Below are positions 49,073 through 59,965 of a DNA stretch of 64,000 nt, in pieces. The stretch lies in the NCBI RefSeq assembly GCF_954871325.1, contig NC_088776.1, positions 31,358,508 through 31,422,507 on the forward strand, read 5' to 3'. The DNA is from Gordionus sp. m RMFG-2023 (Eukaryota > Nematomorpha > Gordioida > Chordodea > Parachordodidae). The stretch's first letter is position 1. Each line of letters starts with the position of its first letter. The notes under the pieces were generated by a model, which was not told the DNA's origin, did not search any database, and saw only the letters and a list, made by a program, of their open reading frames with translations. Both the position numbers and the translations under genes were made by a program.

Positions 49073-49736
49073 AATGGAAGAAAATGCTTCTAAAGTAGAC
49101 ATCTAAGATGTTCGTGTCATAGTTAATGATAAGTTTAATCAAACAAAGTGCGATATAAACAACATCAATTCCAAATTAGATGCGATCACCCAACAGATAT
49201 CGGAATTAATAGCCCTTTTTACCGCGCAGAGAGAAAGAGAGGCAGCTATATCTATTTCTCCTTCGATAGCCGAGAATAGAACAAAAGGTCAGGTCAACCC
49301 CTCTTGCACGGGTAGCAACATCCAATCCACAAGCAAAGATGTCAAATATTTTTCAACTTATCAAGAATTGTCAATCGATCTAACAAGAGAATCCACGGAA
49401 TTCATCCTAACAGAGGAAGAAATTAGGACACTTAATATTCAAGGAGAAGTTGACAAGAAAAAGCTCATTAGAACGGCAAAGCACTTCATGAACGCTATAT
49501 GTCTGGCTGAATCAATGCCTAACTTCCAATTAAAAGGACGGGATGTGTATGAATTTCCGGCGCTCAAGTGTTACGTGAAGGAAATGAGCCTCAATTCGTC
49601 TCTCGATTACCTCAGAGCAATAGCATCAAAGGCTCAAATTTATGCCACATCAGTAGCGTGGGGATGGGACAAAATAAAATATGAATCTCAAAATTCCATA
49701 TGTAGATTCGTAGGAGGAGCCCCGCCGGAGCCATAA
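49073..49736 (+). CDS. N-terminal protein region of DIRS-like copy 2
   Basis: A short heptad-like start (INNINSKLDAITQQISELI, near 49165-49220) suggests a coiled coil. Next come ELSIDLTRESTEFILTEEEI, KHFMNAICLAESMPNFQLKG and the block SKAQIYATSVAWGWDKIKYE ... RFVGGAPPEP shared with copy 1 at 26964-27296. By place it is Gag-like, but it has no zinc knuckle or known capsid motif. The role is unknown. Confidence 0.55.
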
Positions 49737-49958
49737 CAACCCTTCGGACCAACCCTGCTTTCGGCGGTGGACGTAAACAGGGTTCAGCTACAAAAGGAAA
49801 GGTCGTTACCACCGACGAGGACGAGCCTACAATCATCGCAACCAGTAACAGAGACGGTGTCAAGCGAGAAACCAAACCGTAAGTAATTTCGTACAAACGC
49901 TCCCTCCATCGGCATAACAATTAGGGATCGCGGAAGCCCTGGCGCCCTGGGCGAATAC

Positions 49959-51721
49959 TTGCATTTCTGCATTGGACAAGGAACATATCCGCCAATGGAT
50001 CCGAGATGTCAGGCGCCAAAGTACTCTCCAGGAGGGGCGCCAGAAGAGGAGCATCCCGATGAAGATGACGTTGAGGACGACGACCCCGATAACACTTTTG
50101 ATCTACCTGTGACCGAGCAATTCGAACACGAGAGGGAACCCATAATCCTTGCGAACGTTTTTATGGATAGGGTTTCTCCATATTCTAGCACAGTCTTGCC
50201 TCCGTCAGCGCCGACGGTCGACAGCGCAACGATAGGTCGTTTTAATAGATTGCTAAGACTCATGGGTATAGATAAAACAGACAGGGCAACATTAAACCTC
50301 AATGCGTCGTTGGATTTGGCTGCCTTTATCCTCAAACCGCATCCCGCACAATCCCCTTTTACCAGAAGAATCGCATTCAGAGGATTTCCCAAGTTTGACA
50401 ACCAGGCAATCGCGGACCATGGGGGTTATTTCCACAACAGGTTCATCAGGCTAGCGTCGAGATACCAACCAATTATTGATCAATTGGTGAATGCTGGGGT
50501 AATTGAGCAAACCGATACCACATTCTGTTCGCCGCTATTTTTAATCCCAAAGCAGGATGGGACCCCCAGGGTAATCTCGGATTTCTCAAATGTGTCCAAG
50601 AATTTCATTAAATACCCGTTCAAGCTGAAGACCATCCCGATGATAGCGCCTATGTTAGCAGGAGCAAAGAAAGCGACAAAAATTGACCTTAAGTCAGCAT
50701 TTTATTGCATACCATTGGCGCAGTCAAGGCGGCGATTCTTCGGATTTGCGACAGCATCGAATAAATACCGGTACAAAACCTTACCCATGGGAGCCAGCTT
50801 TTCGCCCTACGCATTGCAAAACATCGTTCTCGATCTATGTAACAAGACAGTCAAACGAGCAAATTATTCCGTTTACCTCGATGATGTTATAGTCTTCCAC
50901 GCGAACGAAGAGTATTCGAATATACAATGGCCTTATTGGACATGGCATCAGCGTTGGGCCTGACAGTCAACGTCACGAAGTCTATCACGATACTATCAGG
51001 TAAGATAAGATACCTGGGTATAGACATGGATTTCGAGAACAAGACCGCAACGGTTGACCCGGAAAACAAAAAGCGCCTTCGCTTCTGTCAACTAATATTA
51101 TACAAACACACGTTGCAGGCGATGTCATTCGAAAGAGATATAGCGCTAGAAGTTCTGGGGATCCTTAATTACTATACTTATTCAATCACGGGACTATCCA
51201 AAGTATTCGCCCCGTACTACCACACGATGTTGGATAAGGAAGGAATGCCTCCCATAGACTACATTAGGGCTTACCCCAAAGCAGTTGATGCCATCACGCC
51301 CTTAATGAAGCCATTCCCGTTTACTTTCCCAATCAATGCCATTATTCATGACGCTTCCAACACACACATTGGAATTGTAGAAGGACTTAAAGATAAATCG
51401 TCCTTCACATTCGAGGAAGCCAAGCTTTCATTGGGAATCCCGGAGTACACAGCCTCCCACATCAATCAAAAAGAACTATTAGCGATATGGGTTGGCTGTA
51501 AGTTCGGGCTAAACAAATATGGCAACATTTCCTCGTTAGTAACGGACAGCCAAGTAGCCTATACAATAATCAAGAAAGGGGGATCCAGATCGCCCGCATG
51601 CGAATCTCTTTTAACCAAAATTATGCTATCAATTGGATTCGCGCAATACGTACAGCTGGCAAGGAATCTCACATGGATAGCATCGGAAGACAATGTAGCA
51701 GACGAACCCAGCAGACAGTAG
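49959..51721 (+). CDS. Reverse transcriptase and RNase H part of DIRS-like copy 2
   Basis: RT motifs: FCSPLFLIPKQDGTPRVISD, KATKIDLKSAFYCIPLAQSR, YRYKTLPMGASFSPYALQN and NYSVYLDDVIVFH (YLDD catalytic pair). RNase H: IIHDASNTHIG (first Asp), INQKELLAIWVG (Glu), SLVTDSQVAYTIIKKGGSRS and WIASEDNVADEPSR (last Asp). The GGSRSP phrase and the ADEPSR end are characteristic of DIRS-type RNase H. The two domains lie in adjacent frames in this fossil copy. It would make DNA from element RNA. Confidence 0.85.
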
Positions 51722-52215
51722 ATCCTGGACGAGCAGGCCCATAATACTTTGCATGGTATCGACGTGGAGGGCCTACCCCCAGTCGACCTTGGACTACCTT
51801 GAATTAGAGCCTCGACCCCCTTCAGGGCTCAAGAGTGATTTCGTCTCATATATCGCCAACATGGTGGACAACGAAATAGACTTTGACCCGGGAATCTTCG
51901 ACAATACGTTAGAATTATCGGTGAATGAGGATACAATACCCTCGGAGGAAATGTTAGCCCACGAGGAACATATAATCCCCGAGGAACATACATCCCCCCC
52001 CCCCCCCGAATAATTTAATTATCATTAAACATATAAATATAAACATGTATATTTACATGAAATAATAAACGAGATTATTGAAAACAATAACTCAGGCGAT
52101 AGCTAAATAAAGGCCGATAGGCCTGATGGGAACGGCGGTCATGATAATGACGGTCTATCTGTTCCAGCTTCTCACCCTGGAGAAAATCAGAACTATTTAT
52201 CTTACAACAGAAAGA

Positions 52216-52334
52216 ATGTCCTATGCCTATAAATAGGCTGCGCAAGGGTAATTGTTTACTTTTTCGTATATTTTTACTTTAACAAACAATTTATATTAAC
52301 CCTTGCGTAAGTCGTAGGATATACCTCTGTTTTT
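52216..52334 (+). repeat. Right 119-base direct repeat of the DIRS-like element
   Basis: About 97% identical to 48832-48950. It is bracketed by a small inverted pair, ccctggagaaaa (52173) and tttttctccaggg (52331-52343), which recalls the inner complementary parts of DIRS-type ends. Confidence 0.88.
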
Positions 52335-53140
52335 CTCCAGGGGGAGTATCATCAGTTCGCGAATATAGCATATCCTGCGGAGTGCTATCGTACTATATAA
52401 TGATAATTATATTTTAACGAGTTATATATATATAACACCCGCCATTTATAATTAATATTGCAAACACTATAAGTTATGTAAATAAATGACAATAAAGAAT
52501 GAACTGGTGGCCTCAGGGTTCTCCAGTACCTTGTGTACTGGGGAGCCCTGCAAATTGTTAAATATTATGGGAAAAAGATTCTACCAACATTGTGATGACA
52601 AGTATCTCTGTGAATGTTGCACTACAAGATAAGTGATTAAAAGCCGCAACTGTAGTTACATCTGTATTATTTCTTATTTTTGGAGTACCTTATTATGTAT
52701 TTAAACGTGATACGTGATAATTAAGCGCCTATCCCTAAAATGTTATACGCACACACGGTAGATTTCCAATTGCAGTCGTTTTGCGGGACATTCACATAAA
52801 ATATTTTCTTAATTGTAAAATTAAAATCGTTTTTTTAATAAAACTTTATCTTGTTTACATTCTTTTATATTTAAAAAAGGTTGGTTTTTTTATAAATTAA
52901 TATATTCTAATAAATCAAGGCGTATTTTATTTTGAAAAATAGTTACCGACTTTGTATTTATATAAACTAATTATAAAAATAATAGGCAGATAATTAAATA
53001 AATTCAAAATCCCGGTCGAAGGCAAGCACTTTGCGGGCCTTCAGCAATTTTTATATTTCTTCCGCAATTTTCATATTTCTCCCGCATAATACCAAATTTC
53101 TCCCGCAATTTGGAAATTTTGACCTTGCAACCCTGTGTGG
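52335..53140. other. Unassigned part of the 14.4-kb hAT
   Basis: Contains a strong 16-base-stem hairpin at 52514-52550. Near 52990-53140 is a block ending gcaaccctgtgtgg with repeated tttctcccgcaattt words, which looks like one end of a further small element (cagggttgcaaggtcaaaat when inverted). Its other end was not found. No coding frame. Confidence 0.45.
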
Positions 53141-53531
53141 AAATAAAAAATGATGTATGAATGAATGTAAATGATATACACTAGTCTATTATATATAGCA
53201 ATAGAATACAATTCATATTTTAATTTTATTAATGTTAGTATTCAAAATAAAATAATAATTTAATATATAAATATAAATAATATGCTTTCTAAAAATTACA
53301 TACGCCGCGCCGCCGCCATAATAAAAATCGGCGGCGAGCCGGCTCACGCCGCTGATCTTGATCGGCGGCTTTTCCGGCGTGAATAAAAATACCGGCGGTG
53401 CACAAGTCTAAATATTGTTAATTTAAAAAAATACGTCTAAATAAAATTTTAAAATTGATACATGACTATGATTTTTAACTATAATTTGCCTATAAATAAA
53501 ATAAAAAATTTATTTTTTATACCAATTCTAT

Positions 53532-53860
53532 GGTTTCATGTCAATTCAGCGAAACTTTTATCGCGAAACACTTTTGCGAAACTTTTATTGCGAATGAATT
53601 TTATAGCGAAACTTTTATCGCGAATGAATTTTATAGCACAACTTTTATCGCGAATCCACATTAGCAAATACTTTTCCGCGAAGACAATATAGCGAAATAA
53701 ATATCGCGATTTTTTTATAGCGAAACCTTTAGCGAATACATTAGAGCGAAATTTTTATCGCGCAATAATCGCGAAAATTTTATAGCGAAGTCAATATCGC
53801 GAAACATAAATCGCCAAGACATTATAGCGAAAACTATTTCAAGAAATATAAGGCGGCCTA
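53532..53860. mobile_element. Terminal array of another MULE-like/foldback element (one end only)
   Basis: Starts GGTTTCATGTCAATTCAGCG, the same core as the MULE terminus at 40402. It is followed by a 14-base monomer array of the form gcgaaacttttatc with variants (gcgaatgaattttatagc). It interrupts the CAGG element copy 2 at 53531. No inverted partner end was identified; sequence after 53880 matches 9880-10400. Confidence 0.7.
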
Positions 53861-53879
53861 TTATTATTTTTTTTATTTT

Positions 53880-54668
53880 TATTAAAATAATTTATTTTAT
53901 TTATATTTAATGTTAATATTTTATTTATCAACAAATAAACATATTATATGATATATATTTTTTATTTATATTATGAAATGAAAAATAAAATGGATTACTT
54001 TTATTTAAATTTTTTTAAATAAAATAAATGATATGCTACTATTGTAATATTTTTGTTACAATTTATTAGTGATTTTCACGACCAAAATTTTATTATAAAT
54101 AAACAATCTTTTAGGTAAAATCTTTTATAGTTTTTTTTATCATTTTTGTAAAATTATCTATTTTTTATGTATATTAAAAGAGATGGGTTTTCTAAATAAT
54201 ATTTTTTAAAAATATTTTTATTTAACTTATTTATGTTATTTTATATGATCTTTTTAAGGAAAATAATTTAATGTGACAATTTTTATATTCGTTATTGAAG
54301 ATGTTCCTTGGAAAAATCACAATTATCATAATCGGTGTTTTTAAACATATTAGATTTTTTTTACGGAAATATGTATTTTTAACATGTTAATTAAAATTTC
54401 AATTAAGATGCACCATATAAAAGTGACAATTATCATAATCGTTATTTTTAAAGTTTTTTAAATTTTTTTGACGTAAATCGGCTTAAATAAGTATTGTTAA
54501 CATGTATTAATAAAAATTAAGTGAAGATGTACCCTAGATAAGTGACAATTGTCATAATCCTTATTTTTAAAGTTTTTTGAATTTTTTTGATGCAAATGGA
54601 TAAAAATATAGAATGTAAACTTGTTAAATTAAAATTTCATGAAGATGTACCACAGAAAATTGACAATT
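53880..54668. repeat. Composite repeat, copy 2, left piece
   Basis: 53880-54310 matches 9880-10350. 54310-54668 holds about three units of the ~115-base repeat (gtgacaattgtcataatcct, aaatttcatgaagatgtacc). It is interrupted at 54678 by a foldback and resumes at 56689. Confidence 0.75.
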
Positions 54669-54677
54669 GTAATAATC

Positions 54678-56679
54678 GGTATCACGTCAATTCGGCGCTG
54701 AAAATTCGGCGCACGACAATTCGGCGCACGACAATTCGGCGCACGACAATTCGGCGCAGAAAACTCGGCGCGGCGTCTATTCGGCGCATCGTCAATTCAG
54801 CGCGTCGATAACTCGGCGCAACGTCAATTCGGCGCGGCGACAATTCGGCGCAATGTCAATTCAGCGCAATGTCAATTCGGCGCGTATCTAATACAGTTGC
54901 AATTTATTATAAATTTATTAGTATAAAAAAAAGGATGATTAAATAGAAATGATTTTGAATGTTGGTCATATTAATTATTTCTTCGTATTTTTTTTTACAA
55001 AAATCTCAATTTTATTTACTAAATGTGTAATATCAATAAAAATAAACAACCAATATTTATACCGATTTTTTTACTGGACCAATTTACCACATTATAAGGT
55101 AGGGGAGACTGGGGTTAGTTAGACCGATGTTTACAAAATTTAGCTCCTGATTTTTTTAGATAATATAAAAAATAATATATGATTAGATACCTCCTAAAAC
55201 TATACTCTATAAAGGTACCTTATAAAAATTTTAAGAATATAATCATTTTTTTTAAATTTTACTTTTTGAAAAAGTAAAAATAATATCCTAAAAGCCCCAA
55301 TAGCGGGGTGAGGCAAATTCAAGGGGCTTCCTAAATCATTGGTTTTTGTAGCCATAATAAATTGAAATGCATTTTTATTTATTAATAATGATACGTATAG
55401 AATAATTTTATTGTTTTATTGTTAAAAATATCATAATACTTATAAATTGAAGCAAATTATATATAAAAATTGAAACTTAATTTAGGTTAATTTAATAAAC
55501 ATTTTGGACATAAAGGAGATATTATGATTTCTTAGCATAAATCCTAAATACCAATCATAAACAGCCATGAAATTGCCTTTGTGCGTTAATTCGTTTTTGA
55601 TTATTTTATAATAGAAAAAATTAGTTAAACATAATATATATTTAAAATGATTAAGAGAATTATTTTAAGAATTTTTAATAAATCTAAGATCAGTCTTAAT
55701 TTGAATTTTATTGGATCAACATTAGTGTTGTTAATCCGATTTGGGTCGATTAAGATTTTAGCCATAATAACATGTAAGATTAGAGATAGAAGTCCAAACT
55801 TTTCTTACATTTAGCGCAAAATCTCGCTTACATAATATTGGCTACTAATCAAAATAGGGGAGACTGGGGTTAGGTACCGGGGCTGGCAAACCACTTAATC
55901 TCATCTTAAAATTAAATACACCAGAAGGTTAAAATTTTATCATAATATAGTTTTTATTAGTTTACGTCTATAGACAAAAAATCTTTTGAAATAATTAATA
56001 AAAATTTTATTTAAGAAATAAAATATTGATGAAGTTTTTATAATTTGGGAAAGTTTTATGAGTATTTATTATATCCAGAAATTTAGAGTTAGCAGGGCTT
56101 GCTAAACCATACACGTCAATTATGGCAGTTAATAATGAAAAAAATACAAAATGTTTATTAAATTAACCAGGGGCTTGTTGGACAAAATTTACAAAAAGTA
56201 AAATTCAAAAAAAAAATGATTATATTCTTAAAATTTTTTATAAGGAACCTTTATAGAGTATAGTTTTAGGTATCTAATCATATATTTTTTTTATATTATC
56301 TAAAAAACCAGGAGCTATAGCCAATTTTATAAAAATCGGTCCGACTAACCCCAGTCTCCCCTACCTTATAATGTGGTAAATTGGTCCAGCAAGGAAATCG
56401 GTATAAATATTGGTTGTTAATTTTTTTTTATTGATATTACACATTTAGTAAATAAAATTGAGATTTTTGTAAAAAAAAATACGAAGAAATAATTAATATG
56501 ACCAACATTCAAAACATTTCTATTTAATCATCCTTTTTTTTATACTAATAAATTTATAATAAATTGCAACTGTATTAGATACGCGCCGAATTGACGTTGC
56601 GCTGAATTGACGTTGCGCCGAATTGACGCCGCGCCGAGGTTTCTGCGCCGAATTTTCCACGCCGAATTGACGTAGAACC
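54678..56679. mobile_element. MULE-type foldback element with 15-base terminal arrays
   Basis: Left end GGTATCACGTCAATTCGGCG and inverted right end GGTTCTACGTCAATTCGGCG. An exact 9-base duplication, GTAATAATC, lies at 54669-54677 and 56680-56688. Each end has an array of a 15-base unit (gacaattcggcgcac; about 14 units left, six right). Inside the arrays the element is a long inverted repeat: 54890-55300 pairs with 56190-56580, including taggggagactggggttag at 55103 against its complement at 56348. The middle is non-coding. No transposase, so non-autonomous. Confidence 0.88.
55855..56190. repeat. GGGGAGACTGGGG-type repeat, internal copy
   Basis: Starts aggggagactggggttaggt and contains ttgggaaagttttatgagta, both shared with 63491-64000. 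It lies in the centre of the foldback. The outer pair of the same GGGGAGAC word sits on the two arms at 55103 and 56360. Confidence 0.5.
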
Positions 56680-56688
56680 GTAATAATC

Positions 56689-57136
56689 GTTATTTTTAAA
56701 CTTTTTTTGACGTAAATGGGCCAAAATAAGTATTGATAACATGTTTAAATAAAACTTCAGTGAAGATGTACCCAAGAATAAGTGATAATTGTCATAATCA
56801 TTTTTAAAATTTTTTGAATTTTTTTGACCCAAATGGGCAAAAAATAAATTGCTAACATGTTTTAATAAAACTTCAGTGAAGATGTATCCTAGATAAGTGA
56901 CAATTGTCATAATCATTATTTTTAAAGTTTTTTAATTTTTTTGACGCAAATAGGCAAAAATATAAATTGCTAACATGTTAAAATAAAATATCAATGAAGA
57001 TGTACCATAGATACGTGACAATTGTCATAGTCGTTGTTTTTAAAGTTTATGAAATTTTTTGGATACAAATGGGTAAAAATATAGATTGTAAAAATGTCAA
57101 ATTAAAATTTCATGAAGATGTACCATATAAAAGTGA
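56689..57136. repeat. ~115-base repeat units of composite copy 2
   Basis: About four units (gtgacaattgtcataatcat, catgttaaaataaaatatca, gaagatgtaccatagat). It ends at 57136, where CAGTTGCGTAGCCAGG starts. Confidence 0.75.
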
Positions 57137-58140
57137 CCAGTTGCGTAGCCAGGATTTTATCATGGGGGGGGGAGGGGGTTTAAAAAATTTTGTGGGGCTT
57201 CGCCCCCCAATTCTCCCATTTTTTTGAACACTTAATTGCTTATATTTTTGGATTTGTTAAAATTGTTTTATATTTTCATATAACAAAATTTTAGGGTATT
57301 TTATTATATATTTTACATTCCTTTATTTAATCATGTATATATTTTTATTAATTAAAATATTTTCAAAATGTTGATATTTTATATAATACAGATTTTAATA
57401 TTAAAAATTATAATGTATAAAGACTCTATTTAAAAAAAAAGTAATTATTTACAATTATATAAAATATGTGTAATTCTTATGCAAATAATGGTATTTAAAA
57501 AAATATGATGATATTATCTTATAAATAATACTTTTTTTACAAAAAAAATTGATTATATATTAAAACTAATAAAATTTTATTACTATTTTTTGATTTGAAT
57601 TTAAAAAGAGAGATCTACTTTTCTCTGAGATTTTGTAAAATTCATCTAGAATCAAATTTTTATCTAAAATAATCTCCTTATAAATATTCAATAGGGCTAA
57701 TCCATTTAAACGTTTTTCACCGGTTGTGTTTCTTAAATAGGTTTTTAACCTTTTTAAAGTTGAAAAAGACCTTTCATTAGTGCAGGTACTAATTGGCAAG
57801 GTAGCTAAAATAATTAATAATGTTTTGATATTAGGCAGGGAATCTAAAATGCAATTACATAGGCATGCTAGAAATGATATTACATAAAAACGGTTAAATA
57901 TTATGATCTGGATTCTTCAGTAGCTTCATCAAATATATCTTAGAATCTATATTCAAAATTTCATATATTTCGGTTGAGTAGTTTTTAAGATATAAGCATT
58001 TTGTGACTGATTGGGGTTTGTGAGACCCCACCAGAGTAAATTTGTAATTTTTTAAGAAATTTTTTTTTAAATTATAAATATATACTACTATATTATAAAA
58101 TTTATTAAAACAAAATTTAAATATCTTTTATTTTGATTGA
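57137..58140 (-). mobile_element. 3' end of a degraded hAT element (CAGTTGCGTAGCC end)
   Basis: Begins CAGTTGCGTAGCCAGG, a variant of the CAGTGGCGTAGC ends, followed by a G-rich tract and a tggggcttcgcccccc hairpin as in the 33654 MITE. The coding part follows on the minus strand. The 5' end of the element is not seen. The layout (terminus, hairpin, then the C-terminus of the transposase on the minus strand) mirrors the family at 28056. Confidence 0.65.
57566..57799 (-). pseudogene. hAT dimerisation domain fragment
   Basis: The minus frame reads PISTCTNERSFSTLKRLKTY then LRNTTGEKRLNGLALLNIYK, about 65% like the C-terminus at 32890-33040. Sequence upstream on the minus strand (57800-58140) has no long frame and only scattered similarity. 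Only the last 75 or so residues remain. Confidence 0.8.
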
Positions 58141-58619
58141 GATATATGAAAAAGAAAGCTTAAACATTTTTTTGGTGGAGTTATTTCATTCTTATTTTCA
58201 CTATCTGGCTCATTTCTCAAATTATTCATCCCAAATGGCGAAGATTTTCCGGTTCATTTTTTGGAAGAATATGACTTAACAAATGAAATGGAATTTTGAT
58301 GTCTATGGATTCAAATATTCTTAACTCACTCTTTATCATGAATATGGTTAATCAAGACTCAAAAACAGATAAGATTTATATTAATTACTAAATTACTATT
58401 ACAATATCGGAAAGGGTAAGTTCCACTCATTTAGTTAAACTACAACTGGGTACAAGGTTTGTTGGTATCCTTGAGAGAAAAAAAAATCGGCATAATTTTT
58501 TCACGTTCGCTCATTTTGGGCAGGTCTATGACCAACATACTAGATAAGATAAGATCATATACCAAACAATAACCTTAAATATTATTTAGGTAAATATGGA
58601 ATTATTTATCATATCTATT

Positions 58620-58935
58620 TCTCTGTAAAATTAGCTAAAAATAAGGTGACTCAATTATGGAAATCTGATATGTTTGGAATTGAGATATTTTGAGCAACAA
58701 TGACACTCAAAAGATTCAGAATTCTAATTCATACAATAAGATTTGATGACATATAAGAGAGAAAAATGGTAGACAAAGCAACTCACATTAGAAATATTTT
58801 TCAAGAATTTGTTGATAACTGCTACAGATCTTATACAGTATCAGAATATGCAATCCTGGTAAATGCCCAATACATGTCAAATAAACCATCAAAATATGGC
58901 ATAAAACTATACTCCTTATAAAAAAAAATATTTTT
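58620..58935 (+). pseudogene. piggyBac-like transposase fragment
   Basis: In one plus frame: KVTQLWKSDMFGIEIF, a stop, ATMTLKRFRILIHTIRFDD, a stop, EREKMVDKATHIRNIFQEFV, YTVSEYAIL and SNKPSKYGIKLYS. The FRxLxxxxRFDD and PNKPxKYGIK blocks are hallmarks of piggyBac transposases. Two in-frame stops are seen, and the segment between EYA and SNKP is shortened (the usual DExxxPFxGR stretch is gone). Neither TTAA-flanked end nor the rest of the gene was found. Confidence 0.7.
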
Positions 58936-59689
58936 GTCAAATATGTAAAAAAATTTATGTTTAGAACACATTTTTTTTGTAATAAATGTTTTACATGTCA
59001 AATTTAGCATATTTCAATGTTCTATATTTTTTATATATTAGAATGTATTAGTGTAATTTTTTTTTATATTGAAGAATAAAGATCCTTATTATGAATTAAC
59101 ATTTATATGATGGATAAGTTATTTTTTTAATTTTATATTTTAAATTTAAAAAAAGTAAATTTTTTTAAAATTTTTTTTAGCACAAATTATAACTATCCTC
59201 ATCATCTTTAATCTAGGCTTAAGAAATAAAAATATTTAAATATTTTATCAAGCTTAAGTTAGATCTATCTTTTATCCAAATATCAAATGAAAATAATGAA
59301 TATAACTAGAGATATACACATTTGAAATTGGGATAAACCCCACCCGAGTACTCGTCATTTTTTACACTGGAGTATTGAAGGGTTAATGCAATCCTATGCT
59401 CTTTATATAAAATATATAATTTATTTTAAAAGGAAATTTTAATTACTGATTTTTATTTTATTGTCATTATAACATGACTAAAACATTTTTAATGGATGCA
59501 GCATTACGAAATTCTGTAGCAAAATACATAATATTCTTGCGAGCAATACTTTCTTTTGCGGAAACATTTTGGATCATTAATATTAAAAACTGACACAAAT
59601 AATAAGACAATCAATTCTAAGGCAGATAAAGTCTTTTATAACATACATGCAAATAATACTTGATAAAAATGATGGATACCTCTTTCTTG
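58936..59689. other. AT-rich stretch without recognised content
   Basis: No coding frame, repeat end or RNA gene recognised. It may include more of the decayed piggyBac or hAT copies on either side. Confidence 0.35.
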
Positions 59690-59965
59690 CCTTATAAAAA
59701 AAATTAACTGAATGTGAAACTGCAGAAGTTACTTCAGAATTGAATCTTAAAATATTAGCTACAATACATTCAACAATTCATCACAAGAATCAGGCGTTTT
59801 ATTTTCGCCCTATAATTTAGAGAGAAAAGATGTCTTAGATATTTGGAATAAGAGCATTGGATCTTCCTATTTAATATTAGCTAGGATATCCTGTGTGATC
59901 CAGAGAGAAAACCCAGCGTGTTTTCTATAGCTGGGCTGACTCTGAGCTCTAAAGGATTATCATTA
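59690..59965 (+). pseudogene. hAT C-terminal remnant (RICESLEEPER/ZBED-like)
   Basis: The plus strand reads VLDIWNKSIGSSYLILARIS and, after a frame change, FSIAGLTLSSKG. Together they match the WW..YP.LA+iAR ... FS.AGLTLSSKR dimerisation block of hAT transposases. The IPASSxxSER section between them is deleted or scrambled. Strongly decayed. Confidence 0.6.

Larger units (their letters stand above)
48832..52334 (+). mobile_element. DIRS-like RT/RNase H element, copy 2, between 119-base direct repeats
   Basis: Direct repeats 48832-48950 and 52216-52334 are each 119 bases and differ at about four positions, so insertion is recent. Each contains an internal inverted pair (acgcaagggtaa ... ttaacccttgcgt). 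Parts in plus order: an N-terminal region (from about 49073, possible coiled coil, then the conserved block ending RFVGGAPPEP), a linker, RT and RNase H (49959-51720), and an acidic proline-ended tail (51753-52013). No integrase, tyrosine recombinase, methylase or envelope is visible. The copy looks nearly whole, with a few breaks. Its GC content is well above the surroundings. Confidence 0.8.
39006..53410 (-). mobile_element. hAT element (TAGACYTGTGCRCCG ends), 14.4 kb, with nested insertions
   Basis: Ends are TAGACCTGTGCGCCG and, inverted, TAGACTTGTGCACCG. Flanks are gatattgt (38998-39005) and aatattgt (53411-53418). The uninterrupted paralogue at 20990-21165 shows one copy of this site, proving the insertion. 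The hAT gene runs on the minus strand, with its 5' end at 53410. Its transposase survives as pieces at 46108-46293, 45720-45907 and 39560-40401. Insertions inside are a MULE (40402-45711), other hAT fragments (46880-48831) and a DIRS-like element (48832-52334). Confidence 0.85.
38580..53531. mobile_element. hAT-type CAGG element, copy 2, split by a 14.4-kb insertion
   Basis: The left piece, 38580-39005, matches 19468-19640 plus 20800-21050. It lacks the nested element at 19649 (an empty site for it). The right piece, 53411-53530, matches 21048-21170 (taataaattt... ttatttttta-tacc). Between them lies the hAT at 39006-53410. The right terminus is not seen because the 53532 array begins in it. 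Confidence 0.8.

Noticed and set aside
49612-50401. Several minus-strand frames over the second DIRS-like element, and plus frames over the first
   Set aside because: They are shadows of GC-rich coding sequence on the opposite strand.
53462-54811. Plus frames at 53462-53692 and 54587-54811
   Set aside because: Both read through tandem arrays (repeated RMNFIAKLLS and TIRRTTIRR peptides).
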